Source: Sphaerolaimus hirsutus
Lineage: Eukaryota; Nematoda; Chromadorea; Monhysterida; Sphaerolaimidae
Reading direction: 5' to 3'
Assembly (NCBI GenBank): GCA_964036195.1
Contig: OZ038451.1
Span: 20,162,318 to 20,226,317 of the forward strand
Length of the DNA stretch: 64,000 bases
The notes beneath the pieces are model-generated. The model made no database searches, was not told where the DNA came from, and saw nothing but the letters and a program-made list of their open reading frames with translations. The stretch's first letter is position 1. Each line of letters starts with the position of its first letter. Of the stretch, positions 34,737 to 45,753 are shown one piece after another. Made by a program: the position numbers and the translations under genes.

Positions 34737-37700
34737 GGACGTACGCAGGATTTTTGAGCGGGGGGGGGGCGGATTGTATACGGAGTCGGGCGAACGGGGG
34801 GGGCGGAGCCCCCCCCCCCCTAAAATTTTGTCCTATAGTAAAGGAATAGTGCCATGGCGCTGGCGCCACTTGTAGGCGCCAGCGCCATGGCAGTATTGGC
34901 GTTGGCGTTGGCGCCAACGTCTACCATATAGGTATCTATTTATACCTATATATGGTACTAGGTCCGCTTTTGGCACTGTTGGACACTTTTCTAGTGCAAT
35001 TTGACGCTTGAAAAGACATTAAAGAATGGGGTGGGGATTTGCGCGCAAAAAATGTGCCTACCAGTTCGCCTCAGAAAAGTGCCATTTCTGGCAAATTTTT
35101 CTGTCCGACCCGGGAACGGGGGGGGGCGGCCCCCCCCCCCGCCCCCCCCCCCCCTGCGTACGCCCTTGTATATATATATATATGTAATATTTATCTATTT
35201 ACCCACCATTTCTGAAAAAACTCTCAGATAAAGAAAGACGCTGGCGGCGAGTGGGTAGGCGGAGCCACGGATGAAACAGACCCGGAAAAAGAGAAAAATC
35301 TCGATGAAAATGATGATAACGATGAAAAGCCGCCCCAATCTCAAATGGATACTGCCACAAAATTGGACATTTGCCAAAAATTGCGAAGTTATCTAAAACC
35401 GAAAGAATCTGTTACCGCTGCGCTGAAACGGCTCGGTGGGAATAAAAGCGCCAGTGAATTGAGAAAAATGAGATGGGCGAATAAAAAAGCGAAAGCTGAT
35501 GGGAAGGCGGTTTTGGATGAATCTGATGTGACTAAAGTTACCGGATTGGTTGACAAGGTTCGGGGGGGGGTTCCATTCTTAATCTTGATGTTATCGTGGA
35601 AAGTCAACTGTAGTTGACGCATGAGTTTAGTAGGGGGGTACCCCCCACAAATCCGCCATCTATCTATCCCGGAGGCAATTTTTTTGGCTATATATCCCCC
35701 AAATCGGCCGGCTATCTACCTATCTGGAGCGAGTTTTGAGAAATTGTGCCTCAATTTTCCCTCCAAATTGCTAATTTTCGTACCTTTTTATTGTTTTTCA
35801 CCTTCAAAATAGCTATTTCATGTGTTTCATTGCATATTTTCAGCTATTTGTGTACGGTATATGCTTATATACCTAATTTTCGCCTAGTTCTAGCAATTTT
35901 TTTTCTTTTCTTCCTTCTATACCTTGAAAAAGTCTATATATTCAACCACCGCGAACCCCCCGCAACCCCCCGCAAAATTTTTTTTCCAGCTATCTACACC
36001 GCGTAAAGAAAGAAATCGAAAACCAGTTTCTGAAATGTTAAATTTTGTAAAATTTGCTAGATAAAAAGAAAATCATCACAAAAATGTTTACATGACAATT
36101 TTAACATTAACAAAATCGCAGCTGGTTGCCAATGGAGAGTTCGATGCGTACTCGTACACTGCTGAAAAGTTAGATTTTGAACTGCAGAAGCATCAAAAAA
36201 ATTCTGAATTATCCGACGAAGCTATGGATGATGGTCAAAGTGGTCAGTGTTGTTTTCAGTGTTTTTTTTTTCTTTTAAGTTTTCATATATTTTTTTGCAA
36301 AAAAAATTCCCCCAAATTTCACACAGCTGCATGCAGTAGTTCAACTGCGGTCAGCGATACAAATTCAGATGTGAAACGGAATCCAGAGACGAAAGTCGAC
36401 AAAGGTGCTGATTCCGATGGCGAAAAGGAAGTGAACACTGCCGGTAGGTTTTTTGTTTCTATTTCCGGATGTATTTTGTAAAAAACACGAATATTGACGC
36501 TGAAAACATGCCTAGACAAAAACATAGCTAGATGGGGACAAACTTGGATAGATAGTTCGGCAATTTTAGAAGCTAGAAATCCCATATACAGCTGGGAAAC
36601 ACCCAAAATCATTAGCTATCAAATAAGGTGGAACAAATTCAGATCGATTTTCGCTCAACATTTTTTATTTATTTATTGATCTATTGCCTATTTCTAATTA
36701 TTTGAATACTCGTCGCAAGGACGTATCCAGGGGGGGGGGGCGGGGGGGGGCTGCAGCCCCCCCCCCTTCCCGGGGTGAGACCTAAAACGTCCCGGAAAAT
36801 GCAACTTTTCCTATATATTTTTCAATGTTTCTGAAAAATTTTGCGCGCTAGCGCGCAATTGCTTCTCCGCGCATGGTATTTTCAACGGATCGGTCCATTT
36901 AGACCAAAATCGTTCAAAATCAACACATTTTTTGCGAGTTTCGCTGTATATGTATGCATATTTACATACATATAAAACGGTTCCTGGTGCTGGCGCCAAC
37001 GCCAATGGCGCCATGGCGTGGCGCCGTATGTCGCTAGCGCCAAAACGCCTTTCCGTCCCTATATAGGGAAAAAATTTAGGGGGGGGGCTGAGCCCCCCCC
37101 GTTCGCCGGCCCCCGTAAACAAGCAGCCCCCCCCGCTCAAAAATCCTGGATACGTCCCTGACTCGTCGGACAGCACACCTAGTATGAAAACGTACCATAA
37201 TTTGATGAATAAATCCATGTGATCAATTTCGTAATTAATTTTTCCATAGTAAAAACGAAATATAATTATGAAAAAACTGTATAATTTTTGGTTCATTATT
37301 CAGTTGGGTGCTGGTAAGATTCCATACTAAGTGTAATTACCAGAGTTGTTAAAATACTGGTATTTTTGGAAAGTGTAAGTGTAAGTGTAAATACACTTTC
37401 CAAATTTTGAGTATGGATACCAAAAGTGTACGGTATTTTTAAGATACCTAGGAAAGTGTAAAAAAAGTGTAAGTGTAAAAAATTTTTTAGAAGAGCTCTC
37501 ACTGTTGAGCATTAGAAAACACCACCTGTAGTGGTATGCCTAATAATGGCACTTTTTCAGTGTTTATATTTTACTGATTATGCATTGCAATACACACTGT
37601 TTAAATGCAAGAATGGACATGCAGTATTATAGGGATGGCCAGCGCCTTCTTTCAAGCGCTTTTTTTAAAAACCGTCGCTTTTTTTAAAAGAAGCGCAAGG

Positions 37701-39400
37701 GTCCCAGCGCTTTTTTTAAAAAAGAGCGCTGGTAAATGTTTTGTACCTATGCACTAGGTATTTTGTAATTTTTGCGCGTAAGCGCGCAATTTCACATGCG
37801 CATTACCACTGGTGGTTGTTTTCATTGGTTTTGTGTATTTTTAGCGTCATTGGTTCTATTCCTGCATGCTTTCATATAATAAAAAGCCGTGATGAGTAAG
37901 TGTAATATAAAATATCCAGCCAATGTGCTTCCACATACTTCTACAGTGGGAAACACCAGTCTCAATGTATTAGCCTTCTCTTATAACCTTATTTAAGCAT
38001 TATTCCATCCCTAACTTCACTTGAACTCATGACCATTGGACAAATAGCAATTTACATAATGAGTCAACATAAAAAGTGGATTTTTTTGACATAAAACCCC
38101 ACTTAAAATGCTGTCCCATGGCTCCACAGCCATTCTATGGCTATATATCATCACAAGTACTGCCACTTGTAAGATATACCTGTATATTTATATTGACTTA
38201 AAATCATATTTGGGAGCTTTCTGGGAAATGTCTTGACTTTTTTTTAAAGATCCGAAAAAAGCGCGTTTTTTTAAAAAAGCGCTTTTTTTATTAAAAAAAA
38301 GCGGAGCCGTTAAAAAAGCGCTTTTTATTCATCCCTATGCAGTAAATGTCAATGCAAAAGCCAGTTGACTTTGTGTTCAGCTGTGAATTTCCATTGATCT
38401 TGTCCTTTTTACAAAAGTACGATGAAACTGTAGAACGTACTGATCAAAGGTCAGAGATAGTGCTAGTTTGTACATTTGCCTAGTTTGTACATAACTGCAT
38501 GTGTGCACTGTGCAGTTATTTTTTGTACATGACCCTGTTTTATGCTTTCTCAAAAGCATAAAACAGGGCCATCTGAAAGAAAAAAATACACTTTCTGTAC
38601 CCGGGTATTTTGCCCAGGAAAGTGTAAAAAAGTGTACGGGTATTTTATAAAAGTGTAAGTGTAAGGGTAAATATAAATACCCATTTACCCGGGTATTTCG
38701 GGTAAGTGTAAATACACTTTCGCAATTCTGGTAAATACCTATTTATATACCGTACCTATTTTTATCTACCGTATTTTCTCGAAATACCCCCAGGGGGTTT
38801 ATTTTTTCAGAGTGAGAATTTTGAGGGTGGGTCAAACAACGGGGGGGATTATTATTTCGCCAGAAATTTTTTGAAATCCCAGTACTAAATTGTCGTTTGA
38901 AACGTTCGTAGACGTCGAAAAATGTAACAAAAATCGCCATTTATAGGACTCTATAGACTTGTATAAGTATGTAGACGTATAAACACTGTTCTCACATAAC
39001 ACAGTCATTGTTTTTAACGTGTGTTATGCGTTGCCCGGATGACAAATCGCAGCTTTTGTCATTTACGTTCTCTATACACTAAATTGGAGGGGGGTATTTC
39101 GAGGGGGGTTTATAAGTTCAAACTGTCTATTTTGAGGGGTGTATTTCGAGGAAATAAATAACAAAATAATAAATACTTCATTTACAAACCTCACTTTGCA
39201 CAGGTCCCACGTGGGAATTCAAATGGGAAAATTCCCCAGATGCGGAAATACACGGCCCCTGTTCCACTATGCAAATGCTACACTGGAAAACGTCGGGATA
39301 TTTCGGTGAAAACGGAGTCATAGCCCGGAAATGTGGCTCACAGGGGGCGTTTTATTCCACTGAAAGGGTCGATTTTGAACTCTATTTGGAGGATGATTGA
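32944..39400 (+). CDS. CD2BP2: CD2BP2/U5-52K-like GYF-domain protein
   Basis: CD2BP2 (yeast Lin1) is a nuclear component of U5 snRNP that binds proline-rich partners through a C-terminal GYF domain. Seven exons: 32944-33099, 33690-33807, 34189-34355, 35228-35557, 36122-36239, 36327-36443 and 39204-39400, summing to 1203 nt (400 residues; human has 341). Diagnostic blocks in order: KRVRFAE at the N-terminus, KHTLDSDEE, ITPFNMDDELEEGHFDAMGN with KDAWLDNIDW, a helical SVTAALKRLGG region, a low-complexity acidic linker, and the GYF domain at about residues 337-397 (WEFKWENS, HGPC, MQMLHW, SGYF). The canonical GPF is GPC here (Cys355). The in-frame ATG at 32833 would add 37 residues; I chose 32944 because MSKRVRFAE matches the family N-terminus (MPKRKVTF in human). 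The intron before the GYF exon spans 36444-39203 and contains four identifiable transposons. Confidence 0.9.
33268..33514. repeat. MITE with CCAGTTCCGCAAATTGAGAA ends
   Basis: GGGGCCAGTTCCGCAAATTG is mirrored by AATTTGCGGAACTGGCACC. Arms repeat AAAGCGAA and GAAGTAAAA words. It lies in intron 1 of the CD2BP2-like gene. Confidence 0.78.
34734..35168. mobile_element. hAT-like element, CAGGGACGTACGCAGG ends, TSD TATATATA
   Basis: CAGGGACGTACGCAGGATTT and CCTGCGTACGCCCTTG are inverted, inside a TA microsatellite that supplies TATATATA on both sides. Poly-G/poly-C tracts and a GGCGCCAGCGCCATGG cluster lie inside. It sits in CD2BP2 intron 3. Confidence 0.85.
35625..36003. repeat. CTATCTATCC-rich element, relative of 635-1043
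   Basis: The words AAATCCGCCATCTATCTATC, CCGGCTATCTACCTATC and GCGAACCCCCCGC match 660-1015, with termini blurred by G and C runs. It lies in a CD2BP2 intron. Confidence 0.6.
36716..37160. mobile_element. hAT-like element, CAAGGACGTATCCAGG ends, TSD ACTCGTCG
   Basis: Inverted termini CAAGGACGTATCCAGG and CCTGGATACGTCCCTG are flanked by exact ACTCGTCG (36708-36715, 37161-37168). The interior includes GCGCGCTAGCGCGC and GGCGCCATGGCG clusters. Same family as 34734-35168 and 57796-58209. Confidence 0.92.
37340..38730. mobile_element. hAT-like element with AAGTGTA arms, TSD GTAAWTAC, host of a nested hAT
   Basis: Ends CAGAGTTGTTAAAATAC and, reversed, CAGAATTGCGAAAGTG are flanked by GTAATTAC and GTAAATAC. 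Arms are GTAAGTGTAAGTGTA words. The element 37628-38337 is nested in it. It lies in the intron before the GYF exon. Confidence 0.75.
37628..38337. mobile_element. hAT-like MITE with AAGCGC arms, TSD TGCAGTAW
   Basis: Ends TATAGGGATGGCCAGCGC and GCGCTTTTTATTCATCCCTA are flanked by TGCAGTAT and TGCAGTAA. Arms are AAAAAAGCGCTTTTTTT words. The core (CACTAGGTATTTTG, the CGCGTAAGCGCGC palindrome, ACTTCTACAGTGGGAAACAC) equals that of 4283-4966 and 26240-27400 although the arms differ. Confidence 0.8.
38768..39157. repeat. ACCGTATTTTCTCGAAATAC element
   Basis: ACCGTATTTTCTCGAAATAC is mirrored by TATTTCGAGGAAATA. It has the same layout as 31401-31829. It ends about 45 bp before the GYF-domain exon. 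Confidence 0.7.
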
Positions 39401-40147
39401 ATTTTTTTGTATTTATCTTGATTGACAATGCGCTATAGAATGAGTGCTACCGTATTTTGATGAATAATGGTTTGCGAGAAATCCACCCATTTTGAGGGCA
39501 CTGGAATTTTGGAATGTGAATTTTTTGGTGTTTGATTCAAATGCGATTTGATATTGGTGTGTGGTCACTCGAGTGTATCGTTTTTTTCAATGGACATTTT
39601 TATTTTCTTGTCCATGTTGTGAATGATTTCTTCATTTGTCATTGAATTTGGTTCACTGTTTGTCTTAAAAATTATGATTATGTGTAAATGATCTCGTCCC
39701 TTTTCCGTTTTATAAATATTGAAACTTGTTGCAAAGAAAAATCACGGTTACTTTTATGTACCTATCCCAATACTATTCAGTGTATGCAATGAACTTCAAA
39801 AGCTACATGTCACTCACCGTTAACCGGGAACTGGTTTTATTGTTTCTCCCAGAATGTCGCTCCCCACACTACTTGACATACATCGGATGTCAACTGGTAT
39901 CCATCTCAATTTAAATTTTAGTTGACCGGTCGCTAACTGTGTTCAGATCAATACTGAAAAATAAATACTACAATATCTTTTGTGCCATGTGCTTTTAACA
40001 TGATTCTGCGATCGGTCAACCTAAATCACCACCTGTCAACTGGTGTGCGTGTCGACAATACCCTACCTTATTCTCTCTCAATGCTCAATGGCTAATCATT
40101 CGACTCCGCCCCCTTGTAGAGAACTAAAAGGCCATATCTCTGCCAAA
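39401..40147. other. Intergenic region between the CD2BP2-like gene and TOM7
   Basis: It holds a diverged TGTCAACTGGT inverted MITE at about 39860-40050 and otherwise no recognisable feature. Both flanking genes are on the plus strand. Confidence 0.4.
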
Positions 40148-42458
40148 ATGACAGCATTGGTTCCCAGCAAACGGGGCAAGCGGATGGTCTCTCAGTTTGC
40201 AAATATGGCCAGGATTGTTGTTCAGTGGGGATTTGTTCCGATGGTGGTTTATCTTGGTTGGTTGACATTGGCTATACGTGAATACTGTTACCGTATTTCT
40301 TCTAATAGAAGTGCGCTGTTAACTTTTTACCTGACTTTCTTTTGGAGGTGCCGTTCTATTGGAGACTGCCGTTATATGGTTTGCACCGATTTTTTCACAC
40401 ATCTCATTTGAACATAGCCTTATTTTTCAATGAAGCAGAGTTGACGCTGATTTTTCAATGAAGCAGAGTTGACGCTGAGTATAAACTGGTGTCAGATTTT
40501 GGCTTTCTAGTTACAGTCGGATTTTATTCTTGTTGATCCATTCTGATTTTTGTCGACTGGTCGCACATTATTATGTTCAATTATTGCAATTTTTCTCAAT
40601 ATTGCGTCAAATTTGTAGTTAGTTCTGCTAATAAAATCCGTCAAGTAAAATCTGAACCGGGTGAAACCAGATGTCAACTAGCGTGAAGCTTTACCGGAAG
40701 TCCACAAAATACCCAAGAAAGTTTGAAAATAGTATTGGCTGGACAGCTGTAGGGTTCAAACGGGATCCCGATCCCGATCCCGGATCCCGTGAAATTCCGG
40801 GATTTAGCAATTCCGATCCCGAAAATTTTCAAATCCCGATCCCGAGAAACTCCCAAGTCCGGGATCCCGATCCCGGACAAATTAGTGGAAATAATAAAAA
40901 GTGAAAAAATGACATTTTTGCATGCAAAAATGTGAACACAAACCCCCAGCGTCCATTTTATGCCAATTTTCTGGCATCCAACAGTGTTTTGAGATCGTTA
41001 TGAACAACTGTGGATGCCAGAACATTGGCCAAAATCTCTATCCCAAGACCCCAATCCCGATCCCGAAAAAATGCCAATCCGGATCCCGATCCCGTGACCC
41101 CAATCCCGGCCAATCCCGATCCCGATCCCGAAATCTCAAAAAACCAATCCCGATCCCGAAAAGTCAATCCCGTTCTAACCCTAGACAGCTGACACATTTT
41201 ATGAATTACCAAAATAGCCCCCCTCGTTCGAATTTCAAGGGATGCATCTTTTTTGTATTTTGTGCTTTATTGGTTTGTCACTTGTGCATGACACGACTTC
41301 ACACTAGTGATGGAAAAGCGCCAGAAAAAATGGCGCCAGGCGCCAAGGGCGCCATGGCGCCATTCAGAAAGTGGGCGCCAAGCGCCAAGGGCGCCACAGA
41401 AAAAGGGCGTCAGGCGCCAAGGGCGCCATGGCGCCATTCGGAAAGTGGGCGCCACGGATAGAGGGCGCCAAGCGCCAAGGGCGCCATGGCGCCATTAGGA
41501 AAATAGGGCGCCAGGCGCCAAGGGCGCCAGGAAAAATAAGTGCCTACAACACCTGCTTGTGCTAAAAATGTTGCTACAGCACCGTGGTACACGCATTCAC
41601 GTCTTAAATCGCGTTTTTCAGGATGTAATGAACAAAAACACATCTGGCAACAAAATTTTTTTCAATAAAATCCACATGACGAATTCAAACACAATGGAAA
41701 TTGTCATTTGATAACAATCCATTCACTTCAAATAGGCTTTTCCAATCAATATTTCCCTGAAATGGACAAAAACGGAATTGCAACAATTTGAATCCTTTTT
41801 TTATAATTTTGCAAGTTCGACGGTCCATCACTCTTGTCGTCTGATCCGTCAGACACATTTGATGAAACGTTGGACGAAAGATTTCCACCGACTCACACCA
41901 CTTCGTCCATTTTTCTGACGAATTTAGATCATCTACAGATGCATTTTTCATTATTTTTTTCATTTACACAGCACTCACCTTGAAACCCTGCTGGCGCCTT
42001 TTTGGCGCCCTTTTAAAGCAGGGCGCCAGGCGCCAAGGGCGCCACGGAAAAAGGGCGCCAAGCGCCAAGGGCGCAATGGCGCCTTTCAGAATGTGGGCGC
42101 CAGGCGCCAAGGGCGCCACAGAAAAAGGGCGCCAAGCGCCAATGGCGCCATGGCGCGGCGCCCTTTGGCGCCCTCAAATGGCGCCAGCGCCATGGCGCCA
42201 TTCCATCACTACTTCACACCCATGAACACAGAAAGTCACGGTGTTTGTACCAGTCGGACCTATTTATTTAACAGCTATTGATACATTTTTATCTGCAGGT
42301 TTCCGGAAGGGTGCCGATCCAGGGCAACCGGAATTGCACCTAGCCAAGTTTGTTTTCAAACACCATTTTCCTTGGATTTCACAATTTTTTACAGTCTAAA
42401 ATTATCGTCATTACGGCATTATTTCAATTTCAATACTTTCAGCTTGCTATGGGCGTAG
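40148..42458 (+). CDS. TOMM7: TOM7, small subunit of the mitochondrial outer-membrane translocase
   Basis: TOM7 is a tail-anchored subunit that modulates assembly of the TOM complex. Three exons: 40148-40256, 42299-42347 and 42443-42458, total 174 nt, or 57 residues (human 55). Matches to the family in order: an N-terminal basic stretch KRGKRMVSQFANMARIV, the membrane segment VQWGFVPMVVYLG, then FRKGADPGQPE and the C-terminal LLWA followed by TAG. The last exon is only 16 nt and encodes LLWA plus stop; skipping it would give a tail unlike TOM7. Intron 1 (40257-42298) is about 12 times the coding length and carries three transposons, including two hAT-like ones. An upstream in-frame ATG at 40088 would add 20 residues; 40148 gives the family length. 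Confidence 0.9.
40750..41183. mobile_element. hAT-like MITE with GGGATC arms, TSD GACAGCTG
   Basis: Ends TAGGGTTCAAACGGGATC and CCCGTTCTAACCCTA are flanked by exact GACAGCTG (40742-40749, 41184-41191). This is a shorter-armed version of 21763-22371. It lies in TOM7 intron 1. Confidence 0.92.
41305..42211. mobile_element. hAT-like element with GGCGCC arms, TSD CTTCACAC
   Basis: Ends TAGTGATGGAAAAGCGCC and GGCGCCATTCCATCACTA are flanked by exact CTTCACAC (41297-41304, 42212-42219). Arms are GGCGCCAAGGGCGCC words. The core has no long ORF. It lies in TOM7 intron 1. Confidence 0.92.
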
Positions 42459-42948
42459 TCACTGGAGTGAAAACGATTTTTTTATTTTGTTGATTTGGTT
42501 TAGAATTTGATATTGTTTTGATTCTTTTGCAATTGATATATTGGTTCTTTGTAGTACGCTAGTTGCAATTATTCAATGCGGCTATGCACACTAGTTGGCA
42601 GTCGTACAAAAATCCACAGGATCTTGTTAACAGAAACTCAACTCAGCGGTTTTCTTTATCCGCCTGAAGTCAAAAATTGATGCGTCTCTGATAAAAGTGT
42701 TTAAAATAGGATTTTCAGTTGACAACTGATCCACTGTCAACTGGTGTGTGTGTGTCATTGTGTGAGATAAAATTCTATGAATTCTCATGAAATGAACTCT
42801 GTCAAAACTTTGCGCTTTTGGTCTCATGCCATCTCATAATTCTCACAAATGTTTATCAGACTTCACTGTTCCTAAATCACGATTTCCGTTTCCGACATTC
42901 TGACGAAAATCCCCGAAAAATTTGCTTTCCTCTCAGAATTCCCCCAAA

Positions 42949-45392
42949 ATGGACACACTAATTTCAATAATTTTCCTCACAATTTTTATCACTCTGCTCA
43001 CACTTTTAACGTATAAACTACGCAAAAAGTGGAATTTTCAATTTCAACGTAAAAAATGTTACGCCACGCCAGGTGCCAATTCCGCGAGTAGACAAGGGAT
43101 AGGAAAAGAGAAGTGATGCGAGAAGTTATAAGTGGTGGGTAGGTTAAGTGACAAGTAAACTTGTAAATGACACGTATTTGGAAGATGAAACTGTTATAAG
43201 TCATGTTTACCTGACAATTTGTGGCCACACTAATGCCGAAATTTTGGTAACTGGTAAATCTGTTTTGGGCACATTTGAGTTAACCTGAATTATTTATTTT
43301 TGATCTCAGTAAACAGTATTATAGTTGACGGACTTGACATTCCTGCAAACCATAATCCACCCAAAGTTGGTTTATTTTCTGAATTTGCGGCTGTAAACTA
43401 GTGAGCGTTGGGGCTATTATGCTGCGATTACAGCTCGGGCATAAAATTGACCAGCGTAAGATTGATTTTTGGGCGTAAAATTAATTACAGGTGAATGGAT
43501 AAAGATATTGCATTGTAATTTCAGTCAAAGAAAGCACACATGCAGATGTTGCTTGTGTCCAAAGCTCATCAGTTTATTTTAATTGCACTAGAAGTTATGA
43601 ATTTTGGCACAAATTTTTTTCCATTTTACGCCACTTACAGCGCATGATTGAAAAAATTGTGCTAAAATTCATAACTCCCAGTACGATTAAAATAAACTCA
43701 TGAGCTTTGGACACAAGAAACGTCTGCATTCAAGCTTTCTTTGACTGAAATAACAATGTCATATCTTTATCCATTCATCTGTAATTAATTTTACGCCCAA
43801 AATCAATTTTATGCCCGGTCAATTTTACGCCCGAGCTGTAATCGCAGCATAATTGACACATTTATGATACACGATATAACTTACCACTTGACTGACTACG
43901 ATATAACTTACCACCATTTGTGTTAGCCTGAATTATTTATTTTTGATCTCAGTAAACAGTATTATAGTTGATGGACTTGACATTCCTGCAAACCATAATC
44001 CACCCAAAGTTGGTTTATTTTCTGAATTTGCGGCTGTAAACTAGTAAGCGTTGGGGCTATTATGCTGTGATTACAGCTCGGGCGTAAAATTGACCAGCGT
44101 AAAATTGATTTTTGGGCATAAAATTAATTACAGGTGAATGGATAAAAATATTGCATTGTAATTTCAGTCAAAGAAAGCGTACATGCAGATGTTGCTTGTG
44201 TCCAAAGCTCATCAGTTTATTTTAATTGCACTAGAAGTTATGAATTTTGGCGCAAATTTTTTCAATTTTACGCCCTAATTTTACGCCACTTACAGCGCAT
44301 GATTGAAAAAATTGTGCTAAAATTCATAACTCCCAGTACGATTAAAATAAACTCATGAGCTTTGGACACAAGAAATGTCTGCATTTAAGCTTTCTTTGAC
44401 TGAAATAACAATGTCATATCTTTATCCATTCATCTGTAATTAATTTTATGCCCAAAATCAATTTTATGCCCGGTCAATTTTACTCCCGAGCTGTAATCGC
44501 ATCATTATTGACACATTTATGACACACGATATAACTTACCACTTGACTTATCACTTGTATTTTCACTTGTCCACTCGCGGAATTTGCCCCAGTGTGTATT
44601 GTACTTGGATCTGGCGGCCACACTACGGAAATGCTCAGATGTGTGCAAGTTCTGGGTGAACAGTATGAACAAAGGTAAGTTCGAGCACTGGGTGAAATAT
44701 GGACATTTCTTGTTTCTAATTGAGGGTTGTTGTATTTAGAACTTTTAAAATTAGCTGAAAGTTATCACGAAAAATATTTTTCTAAAAAAATATTTTTTTC
44801 GCGCTAGCTGTAACTAGAACTTCAGATATTGTGTTAAATATCACATTACCCATGCATAATCTACATCGAACTATCAAAACTGGCACCGTTCCAACTCTAA
44901 TTAGTAGCCCCCTCATCCAGACACTACATAATCGCCAACACAGACAGCATGAGTGCAAAACGAGTATACGCTATAGAAGCCACTCGCACAGCCGCTCTGA
45001 AAGTTGATGACAAAAACTGCGGCCACTTTAAAGTGCACTTCATACCCCGGAGTCGTGAAGTGCGCCAAAGTTACGCCACATCAATTTACACCACTCTAAG
45101 GTCCATTTTCGCCTGCGCACCGCTAATGTGGAATATTCGGCCCAAATTAGTGTTGTGCAATGGGCCGGGAACTTGTGTTCCGATCGTTTTCGTCGCGAAA
45201 TTGATCGTCGATTTCTTTTCGTTTTGGGGTGACGGTTGTAAAGTTGTATTTATCGAGAGCGTTTGTAGGGTGAAAAGTTTGTCATTGACCGGCAGAATTT
45301 TGTATCATTTGCGTTTGGCTGATACGGTGGTCGTTCAGTGGGCGGAGTTAGGAGAGATTTATACACGCAGCGTTTACTTGGGTAGATTGTAA
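42949..45392 (+). CDS. ALG14: ALG14, membrane anchor subunit of UDP-GlcNAc transferase
   Basis: ALG14 anchors the catalytic subunit ALG13 to the cytosolic face of the ER, where the pair adds the second GlcNAc to dolichol-PP-GlcNAc for N-glycosylation. Three exons: 42949-43072, 44593-44674 and 44921-45392, total 678 nt, or 225 residues (human 216). Residues 4-24 are a hydrophobic anchor (LISIIFLTIFITLLTLLTY). Then come VLGSGGHTTEML, YEQRHYIIANTDSMSA, FHIPRSREV-like FIPRSREVRQSY, LVLCNGPGTCVPI, VVFIESVCRV, VQWAEL and the C-terminal SVYLGRL, all hallmarks of the family. The exon 3 acceptor is CATCCAG at 44920; the alternative AG at 44906 breaks the frame. Intron 1 is almost exactly a transposon (see the repeat entry at 43070-44592). 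Confidence 0.93.
43070..44592 (+). mobile_element. MITE (CAGGTGCCAATTCCGCGAG ends) that forms ALG14 intron 1
   Basis: The element starts CAGGTGCCAATTCCGCGAG and ends CTCGCGGAATTTGCCCCAG, followed inward by GACAAG/CTTGTC words. Intron 1 runs from 43073 to 44592, so the splice donor (CAG|GTGCC) lies in the left terminus and the acceptor (CCCCAG) in the right terminus. Relatives elsewhere have CAGGGGCC, which lacks the GT. The interior holds a 643-bp tandem duplication. Confidence 0.7.
43279..44560. repeat. Tandem duplication (period ~643 bp) of a palindromic unit
   Basis: Copy 1 (from 43279) and copy 2 (from 43922) share CCTGAATTATTTATTTTTGA and all following landmarks. Each copy is itself an inverted repeat: GATTACAGCTCGGGC at 43429 is mirrored by GCCCGAGCTGTAATC at 43829, and likewise in copy 2. 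It lies within ALG14 intron 1. Confidence 0.9.
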
Positions 45393-45753
45393 TTTTATGT
45401 GTTTTCCTTGTGAAGTTCGTTATATCAGTAAATCTTAATATGTCGCAGTTTCATCACAAAAATTTCATCACTAACTATTGGGCCAAACCTGCGCTCTGTA
45501 ATATTTAGCAATTTTTTTAAATGTCTCTTAAAATGTAAAGTGCCCTGTAATATATTTTGCTGCATAACTTAAGATAAAATAACATTTGAAAAACTGTCAG
45601 AAATTTTACGGGGTGCGGTACTGGTTCCGGGGCACCGGGGGCCGAGTTCAAACACTTACCAGGACACGTTTACAAAACAACTTACCTATACATGTAACTT
45701 ATTTGCCTCTCAAACTTTGGTTTTTGAACGCGTTTCCGTGCTAAACTGGAAGC

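Noticed and set aside
44907-44920. Alternative exon 3 acceptor for ALG14 at AATTAG or TAGTAG
   Set aside because: Both lead to the wrong phase or a stop; CATCCAG at 44920 restores the conserved RHYIIANTDSMS sequence.
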